Made by a program: the position numbers and the translations under genes. This document shows positions 36,647-44,912 of a DNA stretch of 64,000 nt, one piece after another. The stretch's first letter is position 1, and each line of letters starts with the position of its first letter. The notes below the pieces were generated by a model. The model was not told the DNA's origin. It saw only the letters and a program-made list of their open reading frames with translations, and ran no database searches. Source of the DNA: Desulfobacula toluolica Tol2 (GTDB taxonomy: Bacteria > Desulfobacterota > Desulfobacteria > Desulfobacterales > Desulfobacteraceae); NCBI RefSeq assembly GCF_000307105.1, contig NC_018645.1:4660001-4724000 (forward strand), written 5' to 3'.

Positions 36647-37429
36647 TTGAAATTCAGATCACAGATTCAGATCCTGATATTATTTTTATTCGTCATTTCA
36701 GGATGTTCAACGCACCTTGACACTACCTATGATCCGGTCCATATTCCATCGTCAAAATCAACCATTCCGAAAAAAAATCCCGCAACCCAGAAACCGTATA
36801 AAATAAACGGGGTTAAGTATACCCCGCTGGCCAGCGCCACCGGATTTGTCCAGACCGGCCTTGCCTCATGGTACGGTAAAAAATTTCATGGAAGAAAAAC
36901 AGCCAATGGCGAAATTTATGACATGTATGCCATGACTGCGGCACACAAAACATTACCCCTTGGGACCTGGGTAAGTGTTCATAACCTTGAGAACAACAAG
37001 AAAATTGTTGTGAGGATCAATGACCGAGGCCCGTTTGTTTACGGCAGGATCATAGACCTGTCCTACACCGGTGCAAAAAAGCTCGGGGTGTTAGGCCCCG
37101 GAACAGCAAAGGTGAAAGTGACTGCCCTTGGAAGGGCCACGTCTTATTCCGAAAAAACAAAAAACCCCATTGCATTTACGGCGGTTGACTACTGGAAAGG
37201 CAACTTCACGGTCCAGGTAGGTGCATTTCAGGTTAAAGCCAATGCAGATAACTACAGATATAAGTTATCGAGAAATTATCAAAATGCCCACATTAAACCC
37301 TTTGAAGATTACAGGGGAACCTTTTACCGGGTGAGAATCGGCAGGTTTACCAATTTAAAGGATGCCGAAAGGTTCAGTGACAAACTTATGGAGCAAGACT
37401 TCAGTCAGGCTTTTGCCGTTGCAGAATAA
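36647..37429 (+). CDS. rlpA: RlpA-like lipoprotein with SPOR domain
   Basis: RlpA is a septal lipoprotein, a lytic transglycosylase acting on denuded glycan in characterised species. The N-terminus is a lipoprotein signal (LILFLFVISGCST). The double-psi barrel has GLASWYGKKFHGRKTANGE, TAAHKTLPLGTWV and RINDRGPFVYGRIIDLSY, with the conserved D/H residues. A SPOR domain (FTVQVGAFQVKANADNY ... YRVRIGRFTNLKDAERF) ends it and would bind septal peptidoglycan. TTG 36647 is chosen because GGAGG lies six bases upstream; another TTG at 36632 precedes that site. Confidence 0.92.
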   Translation: MKFRSQIQILILFLFVISGCSTHLDTTYDPVHIPSSKSTIPKKNPATQKPYKINGVKYTPLASATGFVQTGLASWYGKKFHGRKTANGEIYDMYAMTAAHKTLPLGTWVSVHNLENNKKIVVRINDRGPFVYGRIIDLSYTGAKKLGVLGPGTAKVKVTALGRATSYSEKTKNPIAFTAVDYWKGNFTVQVGAFQVKANADNYRYKLSRNYQNAHIKPFEDYRGTFYRVRIGRFTNLKDAERFSDKLMEQDFSQAFAVAE

Positions 37430-37439
37430 AGAAAAAATC

Positions 37440-37997
37440 ATGGAATATACTGTGTTTCTGGACCGGGACGGGGTCATCAACAAGGATTCTTCCGAATATA
37501 TAAAAGACCCGTCAGAGTTTGCCTTTATCCCAAACAGCCCGGAAGCCATTGCCCTTCTTACAAAAAATAATTTCAATGTTATTGTGATCACCAACCAGTC
37601 GTTGATCGGCAGACACATGGCCACCCCGGACACATTGCAAGCTATTTTTGAAAAAATGAAAAAAGGTGTGAAAAAGGCGGGAGGAGAGATCAAGGATATT
37701 TTTTTTTGTCCCCATGTACCTGAAGACAAGTGTTTCTGCAGAAAACCCATGCCAGGATTAATTTTTGATGCAAAAAAAAAATACCCAATTGACCTTGCAC
37801 AGTCCTGCATGGTGGGTGACAGTGCCAAAGATATTGAATGTGCCCGTAATGCCGGGTGTTCAAAAGCCGTACTGGTTAAAACCGGCAATGGAAAAACAGC
37901 TAAAGCCGACCTTCGTAAAAAAGGCATCACACCGGATCATATTGCTTCTGACTTATATGAAGCCGCTTGTTGGATCATCAAGAGTGTAAAGTTTTAA
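37440..37997 (+). CDS. gmhB: D-glycero-beta-D-manno-heptose-1,7-bisphosphate 7-phosphatase
   Basis: GmhB removes the 7-phosphate in ADP-heptose synthesis for LPS core. The 185-residue HAD protein has the nucleophile motif FLDRDGVIN, the Thr motif VITNQS, the zinc loop CPHVPEDKCFCRKP that marks the GmhB group, and MVGDSAKDI. The start is ATG 37440, ten bases after rlpA; the frame extends upstream into rlpA without a start signal. It abuts recD2 with no gap. Confidence 0.9.
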   Translation: MEYTVFLDRDGVINKDSSEYIKDPSEFAFIPNSPEAIALLTKNNFNVIVITNQSLIGRHMATPDTLQAIFEKMKKGVKKAGGEIKDIFFCPHVPEDKCFCRKPMPGLIFDAKKKYPIDLAQSCMVGDSAKDIECARNAGCSKAVLVKTGNGKTAKADLRKKGITPDHIASDLYEAACWIIKSVKF

Positions 37998-40160
37998 ATG
38001 ATAACCATCAAAGGCATTTTAGACAAAGTCACCTATCAGAATCGGGAAAATCATTATACGGTTGCAAAACTTCGAATTCCTAAAATCAGTGATCCTGTTA
38101 CCATTGTTGGATATCTTGCCGGAGTGGTTGAAGGTGAAGGCCTTGAAATATCAGGAAAATGGGTTTCACATCCCAGGTATGGGGACCAGTTTAAAGCACA
38201 GTCGTACAAGGTTGTTTTGCCTGCCACTGTTTCAGGCATTCGCAAATATCTGGGCTCGGGTATGATTAAAGGCATTGGCAAATCCCTGGCCGAAAAAATA
38301 GTGGACTATTTTGCAGAAAACACCCTTGATATTATTGAAAACGAACCGGAAAAATTAAAACGTATTCACGGCATAGGAGAGGTCAAGAAAAACCGCATTG
38401 AAAAGGCATGGAACAAGCATCATTCCGTCAGAAGGGTCATGCAGTTCCTCCAGGAAAATGATGTGGGCGTGTACCATGCCGCCACCATTCTTCAAACTTA
38501 TGGCTCCGAGGCTTTGAATATTTTGCAGCATGATCCATATGTCATTGCAAGGGATATCCCTCAAATAGGGTTTCCCATCGCCGATATGATTGCCATGAAA
38601 GCCGGGGTGCAAAAAGATGATGAAAACCGCCTTCAGGCATGCCTGATACATATCCTGTTGTCTTTTGAACAAGAGGGGCATGTGTATGGATTAAAACAAG
38701 AAGTGTTCCTGTCGGGTTCAAGAACATCGGGTGTGGAACCGGATAAGTTTGAGCAGGCCCTGAAAGCTTTGACTGACTCTGATGACATAAAGATCCAAAT
38801 TGATGACGATGAAACAAAACTCTATCTTAAACGCCTTTATCATGCTGAGTCAGGTATTGCATCACGGATGAAAGCCATTTTATCCTGTGTGAAAAATGTG
38901 GCTTCTTTACCCCAACAAGTGGGAAAAGACAAGATTCTTGAAGAAGTGCTGACAAAAATTGCCGTAAAATTATCCAAAGAACAATTGAATGTTGTGACCA
39001 AAGTGCTGCATGAAAAAATTGTGGTCATCACAGGAGGGCCTGGAACCGGTAAAACAACCCTGATAAGGGCATTGTGTGAAATTTTTAAATTGCAGAATCA
39101 AAAGGTCGTATTAAGTGCGCCCACTGGCAGAGCTGCCAGGCGCCTTTCAGAGGTCACGGGAAAACAGGCCTTTACCCTGCACAAACTTTTGGGCTTTGAT
39201 CATGAAAGCCAAACGTTTGAAAAAAATTTTGCCAATCCCCTTGAGCTGGATATTTTTATTGTGGATGAAGCCTCCATGGTGGATACACAGCTCATGTATT
39301 GTCTTATTGAAGCCCTGCCGGTATTTGCAAGCCTGATCATTGTCGGAGATACCTTTCAGCTGCCTTCCGTGGGACCGGGCAATGTGTTGTCCGATATCAT
39401 TGATTCCAACCGTGTAAAAGTCTTTTTTTTGACAAAAATATTCAGACAGGCCAAACAAAGCCCTATTATCATGCATGCCCACAGCATCAGGAACGGAGAA
39501 ATGCCTGACTTGCAAAAGCCCGGGGAAGGGCAATTATCGGAATTTTATTTTATTGAGAACCAGAGACCTGAAAAAGTGGTTGAAACCATTCTTGAACTTT
39601 GTTCAAAAAGAATTCCCCAGGCATTTCCCCATATTGATGAGATACAGGTATTAACGCCCATGCACCGGGGGGAGGCCGGAACCATTAACCTGAACCAACA
39701 GCTTCAAAAAGTGTTAAATGATTCTAAAGGCGGTATAGCTGCCGGAGGGATAACGTTTAAAGCCAATGACAAGGTTATGCATTTAAAAAACAATTATGAC
39801 AAAGAGGTTTTTAACGGTGATATAGGTATTATTCATGAAATCATTAAATCTGAAAACAAAGTCATGGTGGATTATGACGGTCGAATTGTTGAATATGACA
39901 TCCTGGAACTGGATGAACTAGCACTGGCCTATGCCATATCCGTCCACAAATCCCAGGGAAGTGAGTATGCAGCTGTTATTATTGCTCTGACAACGGCCCA
40001 TTTTCCTCTTTTGCAGAGAAATCTTTTGTATACTGCCATGACCCGGGGCAAAAAGTTGGTGGTCATTGTGGGATCATCAAAAGCCATGGAATTGGCATTG
40101 AACAATAATAAAACCGCATTGCGCCTTACCGGGCTTAAACAAAAACTGATGAGTGTGTGA
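37998..40160 (+). CDS. recD2: RecD2-type ATP-dependent DNA helicase
   Basis: RecD2 is a 5'-3' SF1 helicase used in DNA repair in organisms or contexts without RecBC. The 720-residue protein has the N-terminal OB-like and helix-hairpin-helix parts (GIGKSLAEKIVDYF, RIHGIGEVKKNRIEKAW) that distinguish RecD2 from RecD. Helicase motifs follow: Walker A VITGGPGTGKTTLIRAL, motif II IVDEASMVD, VGDTFQLPSVGPGNVL, and a C-terminal AYAISVHKSQGSEYAAVI. The start ATG directly follows the gmhB stop. It is the last recognisable housekeeping gene before the accessory region. Confidence 0.95.
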   Translation: MITIKGILDKVTYQNRENHYTVAKLRIPKISDPVTIVGYLAGVVEGEGLEISGKWVSHPRYGDQFKAQSYKVVLPATVSGIRKYLGSGMIKGIGKSLAEKIVDYFAENTLDIIENEPEKLKRIHGIGEVKKNRIEKAWNKHHSVRRVMQFLQENDVGVYHAATILQTYGSEALNILQHDPYVIARDIPQIGFPIADMIAMKAGVQKDDENRLQACLIHILLSFEQEGHVYGLKQEVFLSGSRTSGVEPDKFEQALKALTDSDDIKIQIDDDETKLYLKRLYHAESGIASRMKAILSCVKNVASLPQQVGKDKILEEVLTKIAVKLSKEQLNVVTKVLHEKIVVITGGPGTGKTTLIRALCEIFKLQNQKVVLSAPTGRAARRLSEVTGKQAFTLHKLLGFDHESQTFEKNFANPLELDIFIVDEASMVDTQLMYCLIEALPVFASLIIVGDTFQLPSVGPGNVLSDIIDSNRVKVFFLTKIFRQAKQSPIIMHAHSIRNGEMPDLQKPGEGQLSEFYFIENQRPEKVVETILELCSKRIPQAFPHIDEIQVLTPMHRGEAGTINLNQQLQKVLNDSKGGIAAGGITFKANDKVMHLKNNYDKEVFNGDIGIIHEIIKSENKVMVDYDGRIVEYDILELDELALAYAISVHKSQGSEYAAVIIALTTAHFPLLQRNLLYTAMTRGKKLVVIVGSSKAMELALNNNKTALRLTGLKQKLMSV

Positions 40161-40425
40161 TTTTTTATATCCGGGAATATAAAATTTTTAAAGCTTGGTT
40201 CCAACTTTGCCCAAGAATCTCTAAATGATTGATTTTAAATCAGTTGCGTACTCGCACTGAATAATCTACATGATTCAAAAGATATTCAACGAAATCATTC
40301 GGTTTAGCCTTAAAAAACTTCAGCAGCGTGGTGAATATTACATTTTTTTTTGGAAAAAGCCTTAGATGTCCCTGAAGAAATCACTGTATCCCAGTGAGGG
40401 GCATTATACTTAAAGGAGGCAACCA
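40161..40425. other. Intergenic boundary of the accessory region
   Basis: These 265 bases separate recD2 from the unrecognised gene at 40426. An 8-bp AT-only hairpin (TTTTATAT/ATATAAAA) follows recD2 at about 40164-40186 and could be a weak terminator. On the minus strand, a short open stretch ending at 40240 may be a decayed gene end, but it is too short to name. An AAAGGAGG ribosome site at 40412-40419 serves the next gene. Confidence 0.35.
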
Positions 40426-41994
40426 ATGAAGATTGAAATTGAACAAGACAAATTTTGGAATGATGAACGTTTGAACTCTTATCTTAAAGTACGTACAAAT
40501 GATGAGAATGCGCAACCACTCTCCGAATATGCGGAAGCGATTGAACGGTCGCTTAAACGCTCCATCTTTGCTCTGGCAGACCTTCAACAGGAATTGATCT
40601 GCAGAGAAGGCATGAATGGAGCAATGCAACATTGTCAATTAGGAAATAGTGGCGCATCCAATGCAGATTTCGAGTGGATTGAGTATGATTATTCTGAGTA
40701 TACGGTTGAGGAATTAAAAAAACTGCAGGAATCCTGGTCTGTTGAACTGTTTCCGGGAGAGGAGATTTCGATAGCAGAGTCGGATCGGATTAATGCGGAG
40801 CTGCAATATGCGGGCAGTGAACTACATTTGATTTCCGGTATGTTTTCAGGGTATCGGAAAGTCTTGTTAGGCCGCTGCAGGAAAGTCAATGGCAAAGGCA
40901 ATACCTTTTATTTGGAGGTTCTTGAGGAGCATGCAAAAACACCTGGAGTTGCAGATAATATTGCATCATTAAGTCAACCCGGACTGTATGCCATTTTAAT
41001 AGAGGGTTGTGCCCGTATTGCGGCGATTAAATATAAGCCTTTCCTGAGAATGGCTCTATCAGAGGTAAATGATCAAGGGAATCCCAAAACTCTTTCCACG
41101 CTTCAGAAACGACTATGTCTGGCTTTGATCAGAAGCTATATAACACGCCTTGGAAAGGACGATACACGCCTGATGAAAGAGTTAACTCGTGATGTAGAAT
41201 TACAATCGCGCCTGTACTGTCAAGGGCAATTGAATCAGCACCTTGTCTTTGGGTTGGATAATATTGCATTGATCAATGCACTGGGAAGTAATCTCAAGTC
41301 ACTTGAATGCAGCACGCATCATCCCAAGCTTGGAGATTTCAAGGGCATGGTCGTATTTACGGAATGCGGTGCCGAGACAGGGGGCACCCTTTTTGAAATC
41401 AACAGAATCGCCCGGATTGATCCGATACGAGCCCGAGAAATGCTGCTTATGTTCCTAAGCGACTATATTTACATGGATATACGAGGGCAATTTGAGGAAA
41501 AGAGCCTTATGGTGCTGGCGGCTTTTTTGCCGTGCATCTGTGGTGGAGTATTAAGTTTAGAGGCACTGGAGCGTGCCATCAAATGGTGGAACGATTATAT
41601 CAATGGTCCTTTTATCCATTTTCTCAGTGAGATACAGGCATTGGTGCTGGCGGCCAGGCATTACAATCCCCCGGATTCTGATCATATCATTTCAAGAGAC
41701 TTGGTTGAGGCGCAGCTGATTAAGTTTCTGTCTGATAATGCCTCAAATCCTCTGACATTGAAGGAGAAAAAAAAGAGAGAAAAATCGTTTGCATGGGTTA
41801 ACGCCATGTGGAGTAATCGATTGCTGCTCATGTCCCGGTTGGGGTTGGAAGATTATACGGAATTGGCCGGCCGTGTATTTGAATTTGTACCCAAAACCAA
41901 TGCAAGTATGGTATCGGCAATCCACCCGGGGTGGACCGGCAGGAAATCTGACCTCAAGGGCATAGTAGAAATCCTTTGCCAGGAAACCATCTAA
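40426..41994 (+). CDS. Unrecognised 522-residue cytoplasmic protein, first gene of the Lon-NACHT neighbourhood
   Basis: I do not recognise this protein. There is no signal peptide, membrane segment or nucleotide-binding motif. The N-terminal 60 residues are charged and helical, residues 80-110 are very acidic (FEWIEYDYSEYTVEELKKLQE), and the rest is a mix of hydrophobic helices. One short segment (FLPCICGGV, around residue 365) has two cysteines. The start ATG 40426 has a strong AAAGGAGG site. It lies upstream of four genes on the same strand, the last being the S16-NACHT membrane protein. A 184-base gap with an inverted repeat separates it from the next gene, so it may have its own transcript. 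Confidence 0.7.
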   Translation: MKIEIEQDKFWNDERLNSYLKVRTNDENAQPLSEYAEAIERSLKRSIFALADLQQELICREGMNGAMQHCQLGNSGASNADFEWIEYDYSEYTVEELKKLQESWSVELFPGEEISIAESDRINAELQYAGSELHLISGMFSGYRKVLLGRCRKVNGKGNTFYLEVLEEHAKTPGVADNIASLSQPGLYAILIEGCARIAAIKYKPFLRMALSEVNDQGNPKTLSTLQKRLCLALIRSYITRLGKDDTRLMKELTRDVELQSRLYCQGQLNQHLVFGLDNIALINALGSNLKSLECSTHHPKLGDFKGMVVFTECGAETGGTLFEINRIARIDPIRAREMLLMFLSDYIYMDIRGQFEEKSLMVLAAFLPCICGGVLSLEALERAIKWWNDYINGPFIHFLSEIQALVLAARHYNPPDSDHIISRDLVEAQLIKFLSDNASNPLTLKEKKKREKSFAWVNAMWSNRLLLMSRLGLEDYTELAGRVFEFVPKTNASMVSAIHPGWTGRKSDLKGIVEILCQETI

Positions 41995-42060
41995 GATGAT
42001 GTTTACTATTGCTTTTTCAGGGATTTTGAATTAGTTGTCCAGTTTATGTTTAAGCAGTAA

Positions 42061-42116
42061 TCCCAGGGAGTCATCAGATATTCGTTTATTCAAAGAGTAT
42101 TTACGAATCCCTGGGA
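42061..42116. repeat. Imperfect inverted repeat between accessory genes
   Basis: TCCCAGGGA (42061-42069) and TCCCTGGGA (42108-42116) are exact reverse complements with a 38-base interval. The interval itself contains weaker pairing (TTCGTTTAT with ATTTACGAA). AAAAA follows on the plus strand, so the T-tract is on the minus strand. A plus-strand terminator role is doubtful; it could be an attenuator or a protein site. Confidence 0.4.
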
Positions 42117-42178
42117 AAAAACTAGAATATCTGCAATCAGATTTTTTCAAACTTGACTCTTAAAACAGGATATTTTCA

Positions 42179-43432
42179 ATGGATTATGAACTCTATTCTA
42201 AAATCAAAGATTTTCAAAAATTAAATTTCAATCAACGAAAAAAGACGTTGTGCAGTCGACTGGAACGAAGGCCAAAGAAAGAGGAACAAAACCAACAAAA
42301 TATGGGGAGAATTCCATGGTTTAGGGACTGGATTCCCATGTGGAACAACCCGGAAACCAATAAAGATGAGTTTCTAATCTCACTGATTGCCTGGCAGTTT
42401 CCAAATGTAACATCTGAGGAACTCATATTTATAGAAGAAAATCTTAATAAGTTAGTGGAAGAGGCGATTCATGGCCCTGCCGTTCAATACAGAGACCCTT
42501 TTGCATTAATAACCGAGATCACCCTTGCATATTCCACGGGCTTCTGGAAAAACGAACCCGTAACGCCCTTTACCGGCGACACTGTTCTTTTGGAATTCAT
42601 CCTTATAGCGGTCAATGTTATCAACAATATTAAAGGCACAGTCAAGTATGTCTGGGGCCAGGAAGACTTTGTCATTAGAAATGACTATATAGATCCTATC
42701 AGCCTGGCTATGGAAGCTGTTAATGGGTATTTCACCCCGGATCCGGCTTCAAGAAAATCCATTTCCTCCTGGAATCCCGAAAATCAATTACTCATCGACC
42801 ATTTTCTCATCGCGATTTGCGGGACCTTCAATTACCAGCAAATCAAAGCTAATGAATTGGCCGCAGGACACTATCGCTCCGTATTGGACTGGAATAATCT
42901 GCTAATTTACCTTGGTCTTTTTGCTGAAATGGTCTTTGAAAACGGCCTTCGCATCGACTTTGATCCAAAGGGGCATAGTGACACGGACTGGATTGTCACC
43001 GCTCAGGCCAAATTCAAAGTTCCTTATGGGGTCATCAAAACTGCAACCAAAAATGAAGATGAAGAAGCAATCTCGTACCCCACCGATCAAACCACAGAAG
43101 AAGGAGAAGATTTTGTTTATCAATATACCGGTGGAAACGGAGAAAGTATTGCCAAATACGGCCTTCGGGGATTCATAAAATGCGGGCATTGCTCAAAGTC
43201 AGCAACGGTTAAGCACCCTGGTTGGGCAACCCCTCTCCAGCGAAAGAGAAATTTAGGAAGTATCTACTATGAACCTGAACTGCCTTCATACGATCCCACA
43301 CTTTCCCGTAAACAGGCACGTCAAAGAATCGAAGATGAAGGATACCTCCATTGTCCATACTGCCATATAAAAGGCGAAAGGATTAATTGGAGCAGACTTG
43401 CTGTAAAATTGAAGTACAGCAACATCCTCTAA
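42179..43432 (+). CDS. Unrecognised 417-residue protein with C-terminal zinc ribbon
   Basis: The only recognisable feature is a C-terminal pair of CxxC knuckles, KCGHCSKS and HCPYCHIKGE, about 57 residues apart, which should bind one zinc ion. Before them is an acidic stretch (residues about 295-320, rich in Glu). The N-terminal 280 residues are helical with Trp-rich patches (IPWFRDWIPMWNNPE) and a fairly hydrophobic middle (LLEFILIAVNVI), which seems too short to be a certain membrane span. No catalytic motif is visible. Start ATG 42179 has a weak AGGA site. The zinc ribbon could mediate nucleic-acid or protein contact. Confidence 0.7.
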   Translation: MDYELYSKIKDFQKLNFNQRKKTLCSRLERRPKKEEQNQQNMGRIPWFRDWIPMWNNPETNKDEFLISLIAWQFPNVTSEELIFIEENLNKLVEEAIHGPAVQYRDPFALITEITLAYSTGFWKNEPVTPFTGDTVLLEFILIAVNVINNIKGTVKYVWGQEDFVIRNDYIDPISLAMEAVNGYFTPDPASRKSISSWNPENQLLIDHFLIAICGTFNYQQIKANELAAGHYRSVLDWNNLLIYLGLFAEMVFENGLRIDFDPKGHSDTDWIVTAQAKFKVPYGVIKTATKNEDEEAISYPTDQTTEEGEDFVYQYTGGNGESIAKYGLRGFIKCGHCSKSATVKHPGWATPLQRKRNLGSIYYEPELPSYDPTLSRKQARQRIEDEGYLHCPYCHIKGERINWSRLAVKLKYSNIL

Positions 43433-43507
43433 AATAAAAATCAATTCTTTTCGTTTAGATCTCCCTGAAGATAGAGTTATTAAACACATTAATAAGGAAA
43501 AGATATT

Positions 43508-44200
43508 ATGAACTCAGAACTACTCAATGAATTTTTGGAAGCATGCCGGCACTTTTCCGTTGGGCCCAATCAGCCCGGTGCCATAGCCACCCCCAACTTT
43601 ACCCTTCATGCGGTCCCGGCCCAAACAGAAGATAAACAATTTACAGTCTATTTCACCCTTATCCCCCGCACTCCGGCAGGTGCCGATGTAAAGCTTCCCA
43701 TCACCCTGAAAGGAACCGACGGCACCACCCGCATGGGTATTTTAACATCACCGCGCACCCTGCGGTTTCTCAATATCGAAGCCCAGACCTGGCATATGCC
43801 GTTGCTAAAAAAGTCACAACTACACGGCACCGGCTTAGCAGCGAAGCCGCTCGTCGGTGTCAGTCTTGCTGCGAATGAAGAATCCGGTACAGGTGACAAA
43901 AAACAAATAAAAAAACAAGGTACAGCTATCTATCATAATATCACATTTAATTGGACCCTCTATCATAGCCGTGATGAAGGGTTTTTCCTTGTTATCACTT
44001 GCCCTTTAAACGTATCGGATCTGTCCCCGGCATCCCACCTGAAGGTAACTTTATATTACGACGACAAGGCCAACGTTCACCACGCAGTTCTCAAAAAAGA
44101 CCGGTTCAACCGCCTTCAAGCCGAATTCAAACTAGGAAAAATCTCGCTCATTTCGGACCCTATCTACCATATAGAGCCTTTCAGCCCAGAACAAGCATGA
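43508..44200 (+). CDS. Unrecognised 230-residue beta-rich protein
   Basis: I do not recognise this protein. Alternating hydrophobic patterns (FTVYFTLIPRTP, FNWTLYHSRDEGFFLVITC, LKVTLYYDD) suggest a beta-sandwich. There is no signal peptide, so it is probably cytoplasmic. A Gly/Lys-rich loop lies around residues 115-140. The start ATG 43508 follows AAGGAAAAG. It is 34 bases before a six-TM protein gene and 75 after the zinc-ribbon gene, so these genes and the large S16-NACHT gene form a likely operon. Confidence 0.7.
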   Translation: MNSELLNEFLEACRHFSVGPNQPGAIATPNFTLHAVPAQTEDKQFTVYFTLIPRTPAGADVKLPITLKGTDGTTRMGILTSPRTLRFLNIEAQTWHMPLLKKSQLHGTGLAAKPLVGVSLAANEESGTGDKKQIKKQGTAIYHNITFNWTLYHSRDEGFFLVITCPLNVSDLSPASHLKVTLYYDDKANVHHAVLKKDRFNRLQAEFKLGKISLISDPIYHIEPFSPEQA

Positions 44201-44234
44201 TCATTTGCCCCACTAAAATTTAGGAGGAAAAAAA

Positions 44235-44900
44235 ATGGACAACAATGCTAAAATCGCTTGGGTAACAACATTTGGTGCAACACTATGTTTATTACTGATA
44301 TCACTTAATATTACCTCAGCCATCATTAGCCACTTTGAAATTCAGAATGAATCCCCACTTAACAAACTCACCTGGGCGTACTTCATTACACTTTCAGTAA
44401 CTATACTGCACATATTAAAATGGACCAAAAAACGTTTAAACTCCCAAAGATATCCCCACCAAACCGTTCTTGCATTTCAGTATTCGATGGCCTGGCTCTT
44501 TGCCAGCTACAGTGTGAGCATTGCCTGGATCATTTCTGGCCTTTCGCTTATAGCCCAATCATCCCTTGATTATAAACCTGCATGGATATGTGCATACATT
44601 ATAGGTACAGTCAGCCTATTTTTATACTCTGCATGGTTCGGAGCAAAACAGTATGCAAAAATGGACGGCGACCTGCAACAGTTTGGCCGATTCGTCAAAG
44701 ACAGTGTGATTGTATTGATATTTATGATCATAATAACCCTTATAACAGGAACATCTCCGTCGATCTGGATACCGGAAAATCTGATGCAAACCACGGGAAA
44801 TAATATTCTGAGAAACCACCTTCTTCTTACATTTGCCATAACCCATCTGTTTCATTTTGCAATGCTGTATACATCTAATCTGAAAAACCAGAAAGTCTGA
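44235..44900 (+). CDS. Unrecognised six-TM membrane protein
   Basis: The 221-residue protein has about six membrane helices, including WVTTFGATLCLLLISLNI, LTWAYFITLSVTILHIL, WLFASYSVSIAWIISGL, AWICAYIIGTVSLFLYSAW, VIVLIFMIIITLI and LLLTFAITHLFHFAML. No transporter signature is visible. AGGAGG precedes the start. It is 12 bases before the S16-NACHT protein, whose own C-terminus has a similar set of about six helices, so the two may form a membrane complex. This is inferred from position only. Confidence 0.75.
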   Translation: MDNNAKIAWVTTFGATLCLLLISLNITSAIISHFEIQNESPLNKLTWAYFITLSVTILHILKWTKKRLNSQRYPHQTVLAFQYSMAWLFASYSVSIAWIISGLSLIAQSSLDYKPAWICAYIIGTVSLFLYSAWFGAKQYAKMDGDLQQFGRFVKDSVIVLIFMIIITLITGTSPSIWIPENLMQTTGNNILRNHLLLTFAITHLFHFAMLYTSNLKNQKV

Positions 44901-44912
44901 AAGGAACTTGAG

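Noticed and set aside
40236..40365. Short open stretches on both strands after recD2, one resembling a gene end
   Set aside because: They are about 30 codons, have no start signal, and cannot be assigned to a transposase or other family with confidence.
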